The position numbers and the translations under genes were made by a program. A stretch of DNA of 64,000 nt, from assembly GCF_020696975.1 (NCBI RefSeq), contig NZ_JAJGBK010000032.1:1-64000 (forward strand). The letters run 5' to 3'. This document shows, one piece after another, positions 52,374 through 60,596 of this stretch (the first letter of the stretch is position 1; every line of letters starts with the position of its first letter). The stretch comes from Methanoculleus sp. Lineage in GTDB: Archaea > Halobacteriota > Methanomicrobia > Methanomicrobiales > Methanoculleaceae. Below the pieces are notes generated by a model. That model did not search any database. It saw only the letters and a list, made by a program, of their open reading frames with translations, and was not told where the DNA came from.

Positions 52374-52645
52374 ACACATTGCCACGCCTCAATGCAAGGC
52401 AATGACCGAAAAGAATATAAATTAATCAGATCAACACATGATCCCCAGAGTCGAGAGAAGGGGAATCTCTCCGACGACCCGGGCCACACAGGCACAGGTG
52501 GTCCGGACCGGCACAAGATCGGCTGGGATCGGTGAACGGAACATTCACCACGCTGATTGCACCAACGTCACGATGCGCCAGCACCGGGTGCATCCACAGG
52601 CACACCTCTCTAAACAATCAATACCGGCACGGTGGGACAGGGCGA

Positions 52646-52672
52646 CCCGGGCGGGCGGCACAACCGCCCGGG
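52646..52672. repeat. Perfect 9-bp inverted repeat CCCGGGCGG/CCGCCCGGG
   Basis: Arms at 52646-52654 and 52664-52672 around a nine-base loop GCGGCACAA, 124 bases before the STAS start. It would form a stable hairpin in RNA or a DNA cruciform. It could be an operator or part of a long leader. Confidence 0.45.
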
Positions 52673-52795
52673 AGCCCGCAGACACCGCATGGTTATCACA
52701 CACCCTACAATACACCCTCATTTTTTGTTATCTCCCTGGAAACACCCTGATGCGGAAAGCAACATCTATCTCCCATCAGAAACAAAATTCGTTCA

Positions 52796-53152
52796 ATGAG
52801 CGGGCATGTTGAGATCACCGAGAAGAGAGCAGGCGCCGTCGATATCATTACTGTGCGAGGAAGGCTCGACGCCGGTTCTTCGGAGAAGGCGGAAGAGCGT
52901 ATCAACCGGGTCCTCGATGCCGGGGGGACGAACCTCCTCATCAACCTCTGCGACCTCGACTACATCAGCAGCTCCGGGCTCCGGGTGCTGCTTGCCGCGC
53001 TGAAGCGGCTGAAGAGGGACGGGGGGGCGCTGCGGATCGCCTGCAATAATCCCCAGATCCTCGAGGTCTTCACCATGGCCGGGTTTCACCGGATCTTCTC
53101 CCTCTCCTCCGACGAAGCGACAGCGCTTGCCGAGTTTGCAGCGGGGCCCTGA
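52796..53152 (+). CDS. STAS-domain protein (RsbV/SpoIIAA-like)
   Basis: 118 residues. STAS features: GRLDAGSSEKAEERINRVLD, LLINLCDLDYISSSGLRVLL with the likely phospho-Ser, and ILEVFTMAGFHRIFSL. First gene of a three-gene unit with a SpoIIE-type phosphatase and an RsbW-like kinase. In bacteria these control sigma factors; archaea have none, so the output must differ. Confidence 0.85.
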   Translation: MSGHVEITEKRAGAVDIITVRGRLDAGSSEKAEERINRVLDAGGTNLLINLCDLDYISSSGLRVLLAALKRLKRDGGALRIACNNPQILEVFTMAGFHRIFSLSSDEATALAEFAAGP

Positions 53153-53165
53153 CGGGTAGACCGGC

Positions 53166-54533
53166 ATGGCACTCTCCGGCTTTGACGATATGTTCTTTGT
53201 GCTCCTCCAGATGATCTGCGTCGTCGTGGTGGTCGCCTACCTGATCACCCGGACGACGTCGTTTACCGAGGTGCTCGACGGTCTCGTCACCTGGAAGAAC
53301 CAGGTGATCCTCGTTCTCCTCTTTGGGGCGCTCTCCATCTACGGCACCGAGAGCGGGATCACCATCCTCGGCGCCACGGCAAACGTCCGCGACCTCGGCC
53401 CCATGGTCGGGGGGCTCGCCTGCGGACCGGTGGTGGGGCTCGGCGCCGGCCTGATCGGCGCCGCGTACCGCTTCTCCCTCGGGGGGTTCACCGCCGTCCC
53501 GTGCGCGACGGCAACCATCCTCGCGGGCCTCCTCGGGGGGCTGATCTTCCTTGCCGCCGGCCGAAAGTTCATCGGGATGCACGGCGCGGTCCTCTTCGCC
53601 GTCGGCATGGAAGTCTTCCACATGGGCCTCACCCTCGCCCTCTGCCGGCCGTTTGAGCAGGCGCTCGGTGTCGTCGAGGGCGTGGCTCTGCCGATGATCG
53701 TCGCGAACGCCACAGGAGTCTTCATATTCGCGTTCATCATCGGGAACCTGGTCACCGAACGGCAGACGAAGGCGGAGCGGGACAGTTACCTCTCGGAACT
53801 CGAGCGCAAAAAGGCCGAACTCCGTATCGCCCACGATATCCAGATGAGTTTCCTCCCCGAACGGCTGCCGGAGGTCCCCGGCCTCAACCTCGCCGCCCTC
53901 TCGCTCCCGGCAAAAGAGGTCGGCGGGGACTTCTACGACGCGATCACGCTACCCGGGAATCGGACCGCCTTCGTCATCGCCGACGTCTCGGGGAAAGGTG
54001 TCCCTGCGGCGCTCTTCATGGCGCTCTCGCGGACGGTGCTCCGGGCGAACGCCCAGGTGCCGCGGAGCGCCCGCGAGGCCGTCAGCGAGGCCAACGTCCT
54101 GATCGCCGAGGACGCGAAGTCCGGGATGTTCGTCACCCTCTTTTACGCGGTCGTCGACCCGGAGGAGAAGACGCTCACCTACGTCAACGCGGGGCATAAC
54201 CCACCGCTCCTCTTCCGGCCGGGCGGCGGCCGGCCGGTGCCGCTCAAGGGCACCGGGATCATCCTCGGGGTGATGCCGGAGGCCGAGTACAGAGAGGAGA
54301 CCGTCAGCCTCGAGAGCGGGGACCTCCTCCTCCTCTACACCGACGGCGTCACCGAGGCGATCAACCCCGATGAAGTGCAGTTCGGGGAAGAGCGGCTGAT
54401 CGAGACGGTGATGGGCTGGCGCGACCTCTCCCCCGCGGAGATCATCGACCGGGTCCGCGACGCGGTCACGGAGTTCTCCGGCGACGAGCCGCAGTTCGAC
54501 GACATGACCCTCATGGTCATCCGGGTGATCTGA
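53166..54533 (+). CDS. SpoIIE-type PP2C phosphatase with LytS-like 5TM sensor
   Basis: 455 residues. N-terminal half has about six helices, with GTESGITILGATANVRDLGP and GGLACGPVVGLGAGLIGAAYR matching the LytS/YhcK-type 5TM receptor. A coiled-coil linker (about 198-225) leads to a SpoIIE domain: KEVGGDFYDAI, VIADVSGKGVPAALFMAL, LLYTDGVTEAINP and FDDMTLMV, with the Asp residues that bind Mn/Mg. It would dephosphorylate the STAS protein in response to a membrane signal. Stop overlaps the kinase start (TGATG). Confidence 0.9.
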   Translation: MALSGFDDMFFVLLQMICVVVVVAYLITRTTSFTEVLDGLVTWKNQVILVLLFGALSIYGTESGITILGATANVRDLGPMVGGLACGPVVGLGAGLIGAAYRFSLGGFTAVPCATATILAGLLGGLIFLAAGRKFIGMHGAVLFAVGMEVFHMGLTLALCRPFEQALGVVEGVALPMIVANATGVFIFAFIIGNLVTERQTKAERDSYLSELERKKAELRIAHDIQMSFLPERLPEVPGLNLAALSLPAKEVGGDFYDAITLPGNRTAFVIADVSGKGVPAALFMALSRTVLRANAQVPRSAREAVSEANVLIAEDAKSGMFVTLFYAVVDPEEKTLTYVNAGHNPPLLFRPGGGRPVPLKGTGIILGVMPEAEYREETVSLESGDLLLLYTDGVTEAINPDEVQFGEERLIETVMGWRDLSPAEIIDRVRDAVTEFSGDEPQFDDMTLMVIRVI

Positions 54534-54943
54534 TGGCGGAACTCACGCTCCGGGCGGATCTCGGCGCCCTCGCGGCGATCGCCGACTTCCTTGCCGGGGA
54601 ACTCGCCGGGTGCGGCGACGACCTCGTCTTTGCGGTCCAGCTCGCCGTCGACGAGGCCTGCAGCAACACAATCCTCTACGGCTACCCCGGCGGGGAGGCG
54701 GGAACGATCACGGTCGCCTGCACCATCGACGGCGACACCGTCACCGTGACGATCACCGACGACGGGGTTGCCTTCGATCCCCTGACCGCCCCCCCGCCGC
54801 GCCTCGATATCCCCGCCGAAGAGCGGCCGATCGGGGGCCTCGGGGTCCACTTCATCCGGACGGTGATGGACAGCGTGGCCTATGCCAGGACCGGCGGAAA
54901 AAACGTCCTCACGATGGAGAAGAGGCGGGCCGGCTCACCCTGA
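54533..54943 (+). CDS. RsbW/SpoIIAB-like serine kinase (HATPase_c_2)
   Basis: 136 residues, ATG overlapping the TGA of the phosphatase gene by one base. GHKL motifs: N-box AVDEACSNTILYGYP, G1 TDDGVAFDP, and G2-like GGLGVHFIRTVMD. It would phosphorylate the STAS protein at the conserved Ser. Together the three genes make a complete partner switch. Its 3' end overlaps the end of the convergent gene by 9 bases. Confidence 0.85.
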   Translation: MAELTLRADLGALAAIADFLAGELAGCGDDLVFAVQLAVDEACSNTILYGYPGGEAGTITVACTIDGDTVTVTITDDGVAFDPLTAPPPRLDIPAEERPIGGLGVHFIRTVMDSVAYARTGGKNVLTMEKRRAGSP

Positions 54944-55774
54944 GGCGATGAGGAGCGACCCGAGCGCCCGGGGGAGGTCCTCTTTTGCCGTGACGACCCT
55001 AGCCGACTCCTCGAGCATCAGGTTGACCCGCTCGTAACGCCCGGCAATCCGGAAGTCGGTCCGGAGGGCGACGACCTTCTTCCCGAGAGCATACGCGTAC
55101 CCCATCTCCCAGGACGTCCCGGAATCGGCGTCAGCGCCGTCGATGACCGCGACGACGATATCAGCGTCGCGAATGGCCGGGAGATGCTGCGCAAAGATGG
55201 CCCCGTTCTCCTCCCGGCCCCGGGTATGGCTCGTATCCCCCACCTCCTGGGGCAGGTAGACGTCGAAGAGGTGGGCTTCAAGGATGTCGCGGAGGACGAG
55301 GTTGTAGGTTCTCTCAGCCTCAGAGAAGAGCGGGCCTGCGAGGTAGACCCGGTAGCGGGCGAACTCTTTGACGTCGACCGCCGGGATCTCCGGGAACCGG
55401 GCGAGGAACGCCCCCCGACCGGGCTGTTTTACGGGGGAGTAGTAGGTGGTGTTCACCCCGCAGGTCGGGGAGGAGTCCACACCGACGATCGCGAGCGGCG
55501 GCTCTCCGCGCTCCCGTATGATGGCGCGGACCTCTGATTCGAGCCGGTCGAGCAGTGCCGCAAACTCGTCGGTCGCGAGCCGCTCGGTGAATGAGCCCGG
55601 GGAGCGGTCGCGGCCGAGGTAGATCGTCTCCGGGCAGGGGAGCGGGACGGTATCGATCGAGAAGCGCCGGCAGCGCTTCATGGCCCGGTCAAAGTAACGG
55701 AGGTCCTCATCGGTCGTTATTCCGCGGGCGCGGCACGCGGGGTTCTCGATGCAGGGAGCGATGAGCACGTACAT
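54935..55774 (-). CDS. DUF523-like and nucleoside 2-deoxyribosyltransferase-like fusion
   Basis: 279 residues from ATG 55774 (MYVLIAPCIENPACRARG). The N-terminal ~130 residues have Cys-containing motifs (PCIENPACRAR, GVDSSPTCGVNTTYY) like DUF523 desulfidase-type proteins. The C-terminal ~140 residues resemble nucleoside 2-deoxyribosyltransferase (YRVYLAGPLFSEAERTYN, IRDADIVVAVIDGADADSG, SWEMGYAYALGKKVVALR). Such fusions could salvage or modify a pyrimidine or thiolated base. Divergent from tsr3 by 35 bases. Confidence 0.7.
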   Translation of the reverse strand: MYVLIAPCIENPACRARGITTDEDLRYFDRAMKRCRRFSIDTVPLPCPETIYLGRDRSPGSFTERLATDEFAALLDRLESEVRAIIRERGEPPLAIVGVDSSPTCGVNTTYYSPVKQPGRGAFLARFPEIPAVDVKEFARYRVYLAGPLFSEAERTYNLVLRDILEAHLFDVYLPQEVGDTSHTRGREENGAIFAQHLPAIRDADIVVAVIDGADADSGTSWEMGYAYALGKKVVALRTDFRIAGRYERVNLMLEESARVVTAKEDLPRALGSLLIASG

Positions 55775-55809
55775 TGATAGTACCTGGGCGGCGTACCATA
55801 ACAAGACAG

Positions 55810-56301
55810 ATGATACCGCTCTACGCCTACCGGGACAACACCTGCGATCCGCGGAAGTGCACAATGAAGAAACTCGCACAGCGCGGGCTTGTCCGGATCG
55901 TCACGAGCATCGCAAAGATCCCCCGCTCGACCCTCCTCCTTGACCCGACGGCGGAAAGAGCGGTCTCCCCCGCCGACCGGCACCTCCCCTCGATAACCGC
56001 GCTCGACTGCTCCTGGGAGGTCCTCGATACCGGGGCCGTCGCCTCCTGGCGCAACCGCCGGGCGCTCCCCTACCTCGTGGCCGCAAACCCCGTGAACTTC
56101 GGCCGGCCGTTCCGGCTGACATCGGTCGAGGCGATCGCCGCAACCCTCTACATCCTCGGCGAGAAAGAGCAGGCACACGATATCCTCGCCCCGTTCGGGT
56201 GGGGGCTGCGGTTCCTCGAGGTGAACGCCGAGCCTCTCGAGGACTACTCGCGGGCAAAGGATAGCGCCGAGGTCGTCGCCCTCCAGGCGCTCTATATGTA
56301 A
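55810..56301 (+). CDS. tsr3: 16S rRNA aminocarboxypropyltransferase Tsr3
   Basis: 163 residues from ATG 55810 (MIPLYAYRDNTCDPRKCTMK). The DUF367/Tsr3 pattern continues with LLLDPTAERAVSPAD, LDCSWEVLD, RRALPYLVAANPVNFGRP and LTSVEAIAATLYILG. It transfers the aminocarboxypropyl group of SAM to a modified uridine in small-subunit rRNA. Cytoplasmic. Not obviously coupled to its neighbour. Confidence 0.9.
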   Translation: MIPLYAYRDNTCDPRKCTMKKLAQRGLVRIVTSIAKIPRSTLLLDPTAERAVSPADRHLPSITALDCSWEVLDTGAVASWRNRRALPYLVAANPVNFGRPFRLTSVEAIAATLYILGEKEQAHDILAPFGWGLRFLEVNAEPLEDYSRAKDSAEVVALQALYM

Positions 56302-56385
56302 CCAGAACCCCCGCCCCCTCCCCGGGCGGCACGTTTTTATGCCGGGAGCCTCCAGTCCGCGTCCGGGAATGGGAGGTTACCGGAT

Positions 56386-58242
56386 ATGGATACCGAACGA
56401 GAGAGGGTGCTCCTCGCCGCGGCCCACGCCGTGACGTTCAAGCCCGACTACATGACCGTCGACAAACTGGAGGCGGCGACCCGGGGACACGGGGCGCTCG
56501 TCATCCCTGCGTTTGCCGCGGCAAACTCGCTCGCCGAAGACATCTTCTGCAACATCGGCGCACCGGAGATGCATCTTATGAACATGACGGTCGTCGACGC
56601 CTCGGCCCCGCACCTGCCGCTTGACTCGGTCATCGGGAAGGCGGTGGGTGAGGCGAAGCGGGCGGGTGCCGAGCCGGCGAACGCGGCCCTGATCGTCGCG
56701 ACGCTCGCCTACTTCTCGGGGAGCTGCGCCCGCGCCGGGGTCCCGCTCGGGAACCGGAAACTCGGCGCCATCGCCCGGATGCACGCCGGCGGCGACCGGA
56801 CGAGCGCCATCGCGCTCACGACGAACAAGTTCACGCACCGCGTTCCGGCGTTTCCCGCATACCTCGCGATCTACGAGGGCCTGATGGAGAAGCGGCTGAC
56901 CCGGCTCGACGGTGCGGTCCTGCCGCCGTTCGTCGCCGGCGGGGGCGTCATGGGCCACGCCGCACTCGGTGAGGACTACAACATCCCCGAACTCGCGAGA
57001 AACGCCGCGAAGGTCGGGACCGAGGCGATGATGCGGAGCATGGAGGGTGCCGGGACGACCCCGTACCCCCTCTGGCCGGCCCTGATCGCGGCGGCGGTGA
57101 CGATGGAACTCGTCCACCCCGACGCCATGCTCGGTGAGGAGTTCGGGAAGTTCGGGGAGGTCGACTCCGCCTACCTCGCCGGGAAGGGGGCCGTCGAGGC
57201 GGCGAAGCTCCCCGAGAAACTCCACATGCGGGGGACCGGGGAGGAGTACGAGACCGCCCGGCTTGTCGGGGACTTCGGGCTGATCCTGAAGGATATCGGC
57301 GGGCCGTCGGTGATCGGGTCGATGGTCACAAACGAGCTCTTCGCCGGATTCCAGGAATCCGCCATCATCGGGGCCGGGTTCTCCGGCGGGCCGGTGAACG
57401 TCCCCCTCGGCCACCTTGCCGGGGACATCCTGCCGGCGCTCCGGCTGCTGCTTGCAAACGGCGGCGACGTGGAGCGGACCGCGGCGGCGATCCGGGACTA
57501 CAAACTGGCGTCGTTCATCGACCCGGAACTCGCCCTCTGCGCCTTAAACACCATCGCCCGGAAGGCGGAGGTCGCGAACCGGGGCTCGGTGACGGAGGCC
57601 GCTATCCGGGCGAGCGAGACGGTCCGGGACCGGGCGATCTACCGGCGAGCGGCGAAGGCCTACGAGGCGCTCAAGGCGGGCAGATCGGTTGAGGAGGCGG
57701 CCGCAGCGCTCGATGAGGAGAAGAAGGCCGCCGTCGAGGAGCGGGGGTCCGCGGCCCTCTCGGGGTTCACCGGAAAAGAGATCCGGTTCCGGTTTACCGG
57801 GATCGCGCCGGGGGCACGGAGGACCGACCCGTTCACCGCGAAGTTCTGGGGGTTTGACGCAAAGATCTCATACGATGTCACGATCGGTGGGAAGGACTAC
57901 CATATCGAGAACCTCACCGCCCGGGTGATACCGGAGTACGCCCTCGAGGGGAAGGGGCGGGACGACCCCGATATGGGGACCGCCATCTTCGTCGGGGCCG
58001 TCCTCACCCAGGAGCTGCAGTACTCCGGGCATACCATCCTCAACGTCACCGTGCCGGCTGCGGTCGCGGCCGCCCTCGGGACCGACCCAAAAGTTGCCGC
58101 AAAACTGGCCGCAAAGGGCGCACGCTTAACAAACGCCATCCCCGGCGCCCGGGAGGCAGCGGAACGGGTCGCGGAGATCGCCCGGGCGGTCTATGCAAAC
58201 CTCAACGAGCCAGGAGAGGGAGAGGACGGGTCCCCGGCATGA
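56386..58242 (+). CDS. Large conserved protein of unknown function, coupled to LarC-like gene
   Basis: 618 residues, soluble, no signal peptide. An acidic Ala-rich protein with Gly/Ala-rich regions (LDGAVLPPFVAGGGVMGHA, GLILKDIGGPSVIGSM and FSGGPVNVPLGHLAGD). A C-terminal part with HILNVTVPAAVAAALGT after a beta domain (EIRFRFTGIAPGARRTDPFT). HAGGDRTSAIALTTNKFTHR could be a metal or phosphate site. I do not recognise a family. The last four bases overlap the start of the LarC-like gene (ATGA), so the two are translationally coupled and likely act together. Confidence 0.7.
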   Translation: MDTERERVLLAAAHAVTFKPDYMTVDKLEAATRGHGALVIPAFAAANSLAEDIFCNIGAPEMHLMNMTVVDASAPHLPLDSVIGKAVGEAKRAGAEPANAALIVATLAYFSGSCARAGVPLGNRKLGAIARMHAGGDRTSAIALTTNKFTHRVPAFPAYLAIYEGLMEKRLTRLDGAVLPPFVAGGGVMGHAALGEDYNIPELARNAAKVGTEAMMRSMEGAGTTPYPLWPALIAAAVTMELVHPDAMLGEEFGKFGEVDSAYLAGKGAVEAAKLPEKLHMRGTGEEYETARLVGDFGLILKDIGGPSVIGSMVTNELFAGFQESAIIGAGFSGGPVNVPLGHLAGDILPALRLLLANGGDVERTAAAIRDYKLASFIDPELALCALNTIARKAEVANRGSVTEAAIRASETVRDRAIYRRAAKAYEALKAGRSVEEAAAALDEEKKAAVEERGSAALSGFTGKEIRFRFTGIAPGARRTDPFTAKFWGFDAKISYDVTIGGKDYHIENLTARVIPEYALEGKGRDDPDMGTAIFVGAVLTQELQYSGHTILNVTVPAAVAAALGTDPKVAAKLAAKGARLTNAIPGAREAAERVAEIARAVYANLNEPGEGEDGSPA

Positions 58243-59483
58243 AGGTCCTCGTCATCGACCCGAGATCCGCAGGAGTTACGGGGGAGACGCTCCTTGCCTC
58301 CCTCATCGACCTCACCGGAGAGGGGAAGGCGCTCGACCGGGTAGCCGACGCAATCCGGGGGCTCGAACTCTGCCGCAGGTTCGGCTACGGGGCAGAGAGC
58401 GTGGACGCGGGCGGGATTACGGCGACCCGGCTTACGATCGAGGTGGCGGGCGGAGAGCCCGGCGGTCTCCAGGATGCCGCGGCCGCCGCGGATGCGGCAG
58501 GGCTCCGTCCGGGCGCACGCTCCCGGGCGCTTTCCGTTCTCGACGACCTCGCCGCATTCGATGACCGGTCCGGGCTCATCGGGGCGGCGACCATCTTCTC
58601 CGTCCTCGGGACGATGCTCCTCCTCGACCGGGCGGGATTCTTCGAGGGATCGGTCGTCGCGACGCCGCCGGCGCTCGGGGGCGGCACCATCCGGACGGAG
58701 TACGGGGATATCCCCGGGCCTGCACCCGCAACGCTCGCCATCCTCGCCCGGCACCGGTTCCCGTTCGCCTCCGCACCCCTAAAGGTTGAGCTGACCACGC
58801 CGGCCGGGGCGGCCCTGCTCGCCAACCTCGCAGGACGTGCGGCAACCTCATACCCGACGATGGTCCCCGTCCGGATCGGCTACGGTATGCGGACCGCTCC
58901 AGACGGCCTTCTCCGGGTGGTGGAGGGGGAGAGCCTCCATCCGGGAGAGGAGAGGATGGTCATCCTCGAGACGAACCTCGACGACGTCTCCGGCGAGGTG
59001 ATCGGCTACACAGTCGAGCGCCTCTTTGCGGAGGGAGCGGTGGACGTCTTCGTCACCCCGGCGTCCGGGAAGAAGAACCGGCCGGTCAGCGTCGTCTCGG
59101 CGATGGTGGCCGCAAAGGACGAGGACCGCCTGATCCGTGTCCTGATGGAGGAGACCGGGACACTCGGGGTGCGGGTGCACGAGTTCCGGAAGGTGGTGGC
59201 CGACCGGAGGAGGGGGACGGTGCCGATCCGGGTCGGTGAGAGGGTGTATCCTGTCCGGGTGAAGACCTCGACCGCCGACGGGCATCTGATCGCGGAGAAA
59301 CCCGAGCACGACGACCTTGCGGCGATTGCACGGGACCAGGGCATCCCGCTCCGGTTCGTGGACGACGAGATCAGGCTGAGGTTATCGGAACGGAAAAGAG
59401 AGCGGAACTCTTCCAGAGGGGGTGCAGGGGGTGGATGCCCACCCGACCACCCGAATGCGGCGAACGCCGCACGCGACGAGTGA
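58239..59483 (+). CDS. LarC-like (nickel pincer cofactor family) protein
   Basis: 414 residues. The body matches LarC: PPALGGGTIRTEYGDIPGPAP, APLKVELTTPAGAALLANL, ETNLDDVSGEVIGYTVERLF, AEGAVDVFVTPASGKKNRP and MEETGTLGVRVHEFRKV. In place of the usual N-terminal CFAGISGDM it has VIDPRSAGVTGETLLASLID, so this is a divergent paralogue rather than a certain LarC. LarC inserts nickel using CTP. It is read as a single frame here, without the LarC1/LarC2 split of lactobacilli. LarB/LarE are not visible nearby. Confidence 0.8.
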   Translation: MKVLVIDPRSAGVTGETLLASLIDLTGEGKALDRVADAIRGLELCRRFGYGAESVDAGGITATRLTIEVAGGEPGGLQDAAAAADAAGLRPGARSRALSVLDDLAAFDDRSGLIGAATIFSVLGTMLLLDRAGFFEGSVVATPPALGGGTIRTEYGDIPGPAPATLAILARHRFPFASAPLKVELTTPAGAALLANLAGRAATSYPTMVPVRIGYGMRTAPDGLLRVVEGESLHPGEERMVILETNLDDVSGEVIGYTVERLFAEGAVDVFVTPASGKKNRPVSVVSAMVAAKDEDRLIRVLMEETGTLGVRVHEFRKVVADRRRGTVPIRVGERVYPVRVKTSTADGHLIAEKPEHDDLAAIARDQGIPLRFVDDEIRLRLSERKRERNSSRGGAGGGCPPDHPNAANAARDE

Positions 59484-59520
59484 GTGCGAGCATATCCCAC
59501 CGGGATGCGCTCCACTCGCG
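59472..59520. terminator. Long imperfect hairpin at end of LarC-like gene
   Basis: GAGCATATCCC-acc-GGGATGCGCTC plus flanking GAGTG/CACTC arms fold into an extended stem that overlaps the stop codon. Probably a transcript end or mRNA-stability element. Confidence 0.4.
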
Positions 59521-59766
59521 TCTACAGTTCTCTCATGTCACCGGGGTAATAGTTCCCCAAGCTATTAGATGATGCGTGCGATATTTATACGATTCTATTT
59601 AGTTTCGCCCATCAATCCCCTTTTCCGCCCCAAATCGCCGAAAGACTTTTGAACAGGCGGGTGTTTTACCGAATAGTTGCGACGTCATGGGCCCGGGATT
59701 GAAAAAAATACGAAATTACCGTTAAATACCCGGGTCGTTTCTTTCCCGGCGTCAGACAGGTACTTT

Positions 59767-60444
59767 TCATCTGAAGAGGCGCATCATCATCCTCGCATCA
59801 TCGAGCATGGCATGGTCGTTGTTGAAGAAGATGTATGCCCGCTCCGGGCCGACAGCCAGAATCCTGTCCCGGATCTCCGCAAGTTCACCGTCCGCATAGT
59901 CGTGCCGGTACCAGACCTCCCGCCCGTGCATCCTGAGGTAGACGGTATCGCCGGGGAATATCCGCATCCGGAAGTCGGGAGAGTCGACCGAGACCAGGAC
60001 GGCCGCATCCTGCAGCCGCCGGCATGCCTCGTCGCTGCCGAGCACCGCGGGGCTCCTCACCTCCACGGCACACTGCGTCTCAAGATCGATCGCCTCGATG
60101 AATGTGAGGATGCAGTCGACGTCCGTAAATGCCGGCGGGGCCTGGAAGAGGTAGAAGTCGACGAGATCGTCGAGAGGAAGGAACCGCTCGCGGAACCGCT
60201 CCCAGACAGGAACCGCCTTCTCGTTGAACCGGTGCCGGTGCGTCACCGACCGGTTCACCTTGACGCTCCACCGCAGCCCCGATCCCGTATCGGCCCAGGA
60301 TAAAACGGCCTTCTCGGACGGAAAACCGTAAAAACTCGCGTTCAGTTCGATGGCGTCGAGACCGGAGTGCTCCACGAACCACGCGAGGCTGCCTCCCCGG
60401 TTCCATGCATACGCCCACCCGCTCGTGCCGACATGGATCTCCAT
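59767..60444 (-). CDS. DUF72 protein
   Basis: 225 residues from ATG 60444 (MEIHVGTSGWAYAWNRGGSL). The TIM-barrel-like DUF72 pattern follows: DAIELNASFYGFPSEKAVLSW, RWSVKVNRSVTHRHRFN, CAVEVRSPAVLG, YLRMHGREVWYRHDYADGEL and YIFFNNDHAMLDDARMM. The family is widespread and of unknown activity, with conserved acids suggesting a hydrolase. The 283-bp gap before it (59484-59766) holds the hairpin above and AT-rich stretches but no gene. Confidence 0.9.
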   Translation of the reverse strand: MEIHVGTSGWAYAWNRGGSLAWFVEHSGLDAIELNASFYGFPSEKAVLSWADTGSGLRWSVKVNRSVTHRHRFNEKAVPVWERFRERFLPLDDLVDFYLFQAPPAFTDVDCILTFIEAIDLETQCAVEVRSPAVLGSDEACRRLQDAAVLVSVDSPDFRMRIFPGDTVYLRMHGREVWYRHDYADGELAEIRDRILAVGPERAYIFFNNDHAMLDDARMMMRLFR

Positions 60445-60596
60445 GCCGGAACGTTCATGCAGGACAGGCAATACAACCTTCCCGGCCGCAGCCGGAGGTG
60501 CTCCGGGGACCGGGATGGGCGCTATTTAACCCCTTTTTCACAAACAATCCCGTGAAATTCCAGCATATTTAATAAAGCTCCAGCATAACTCCGATT

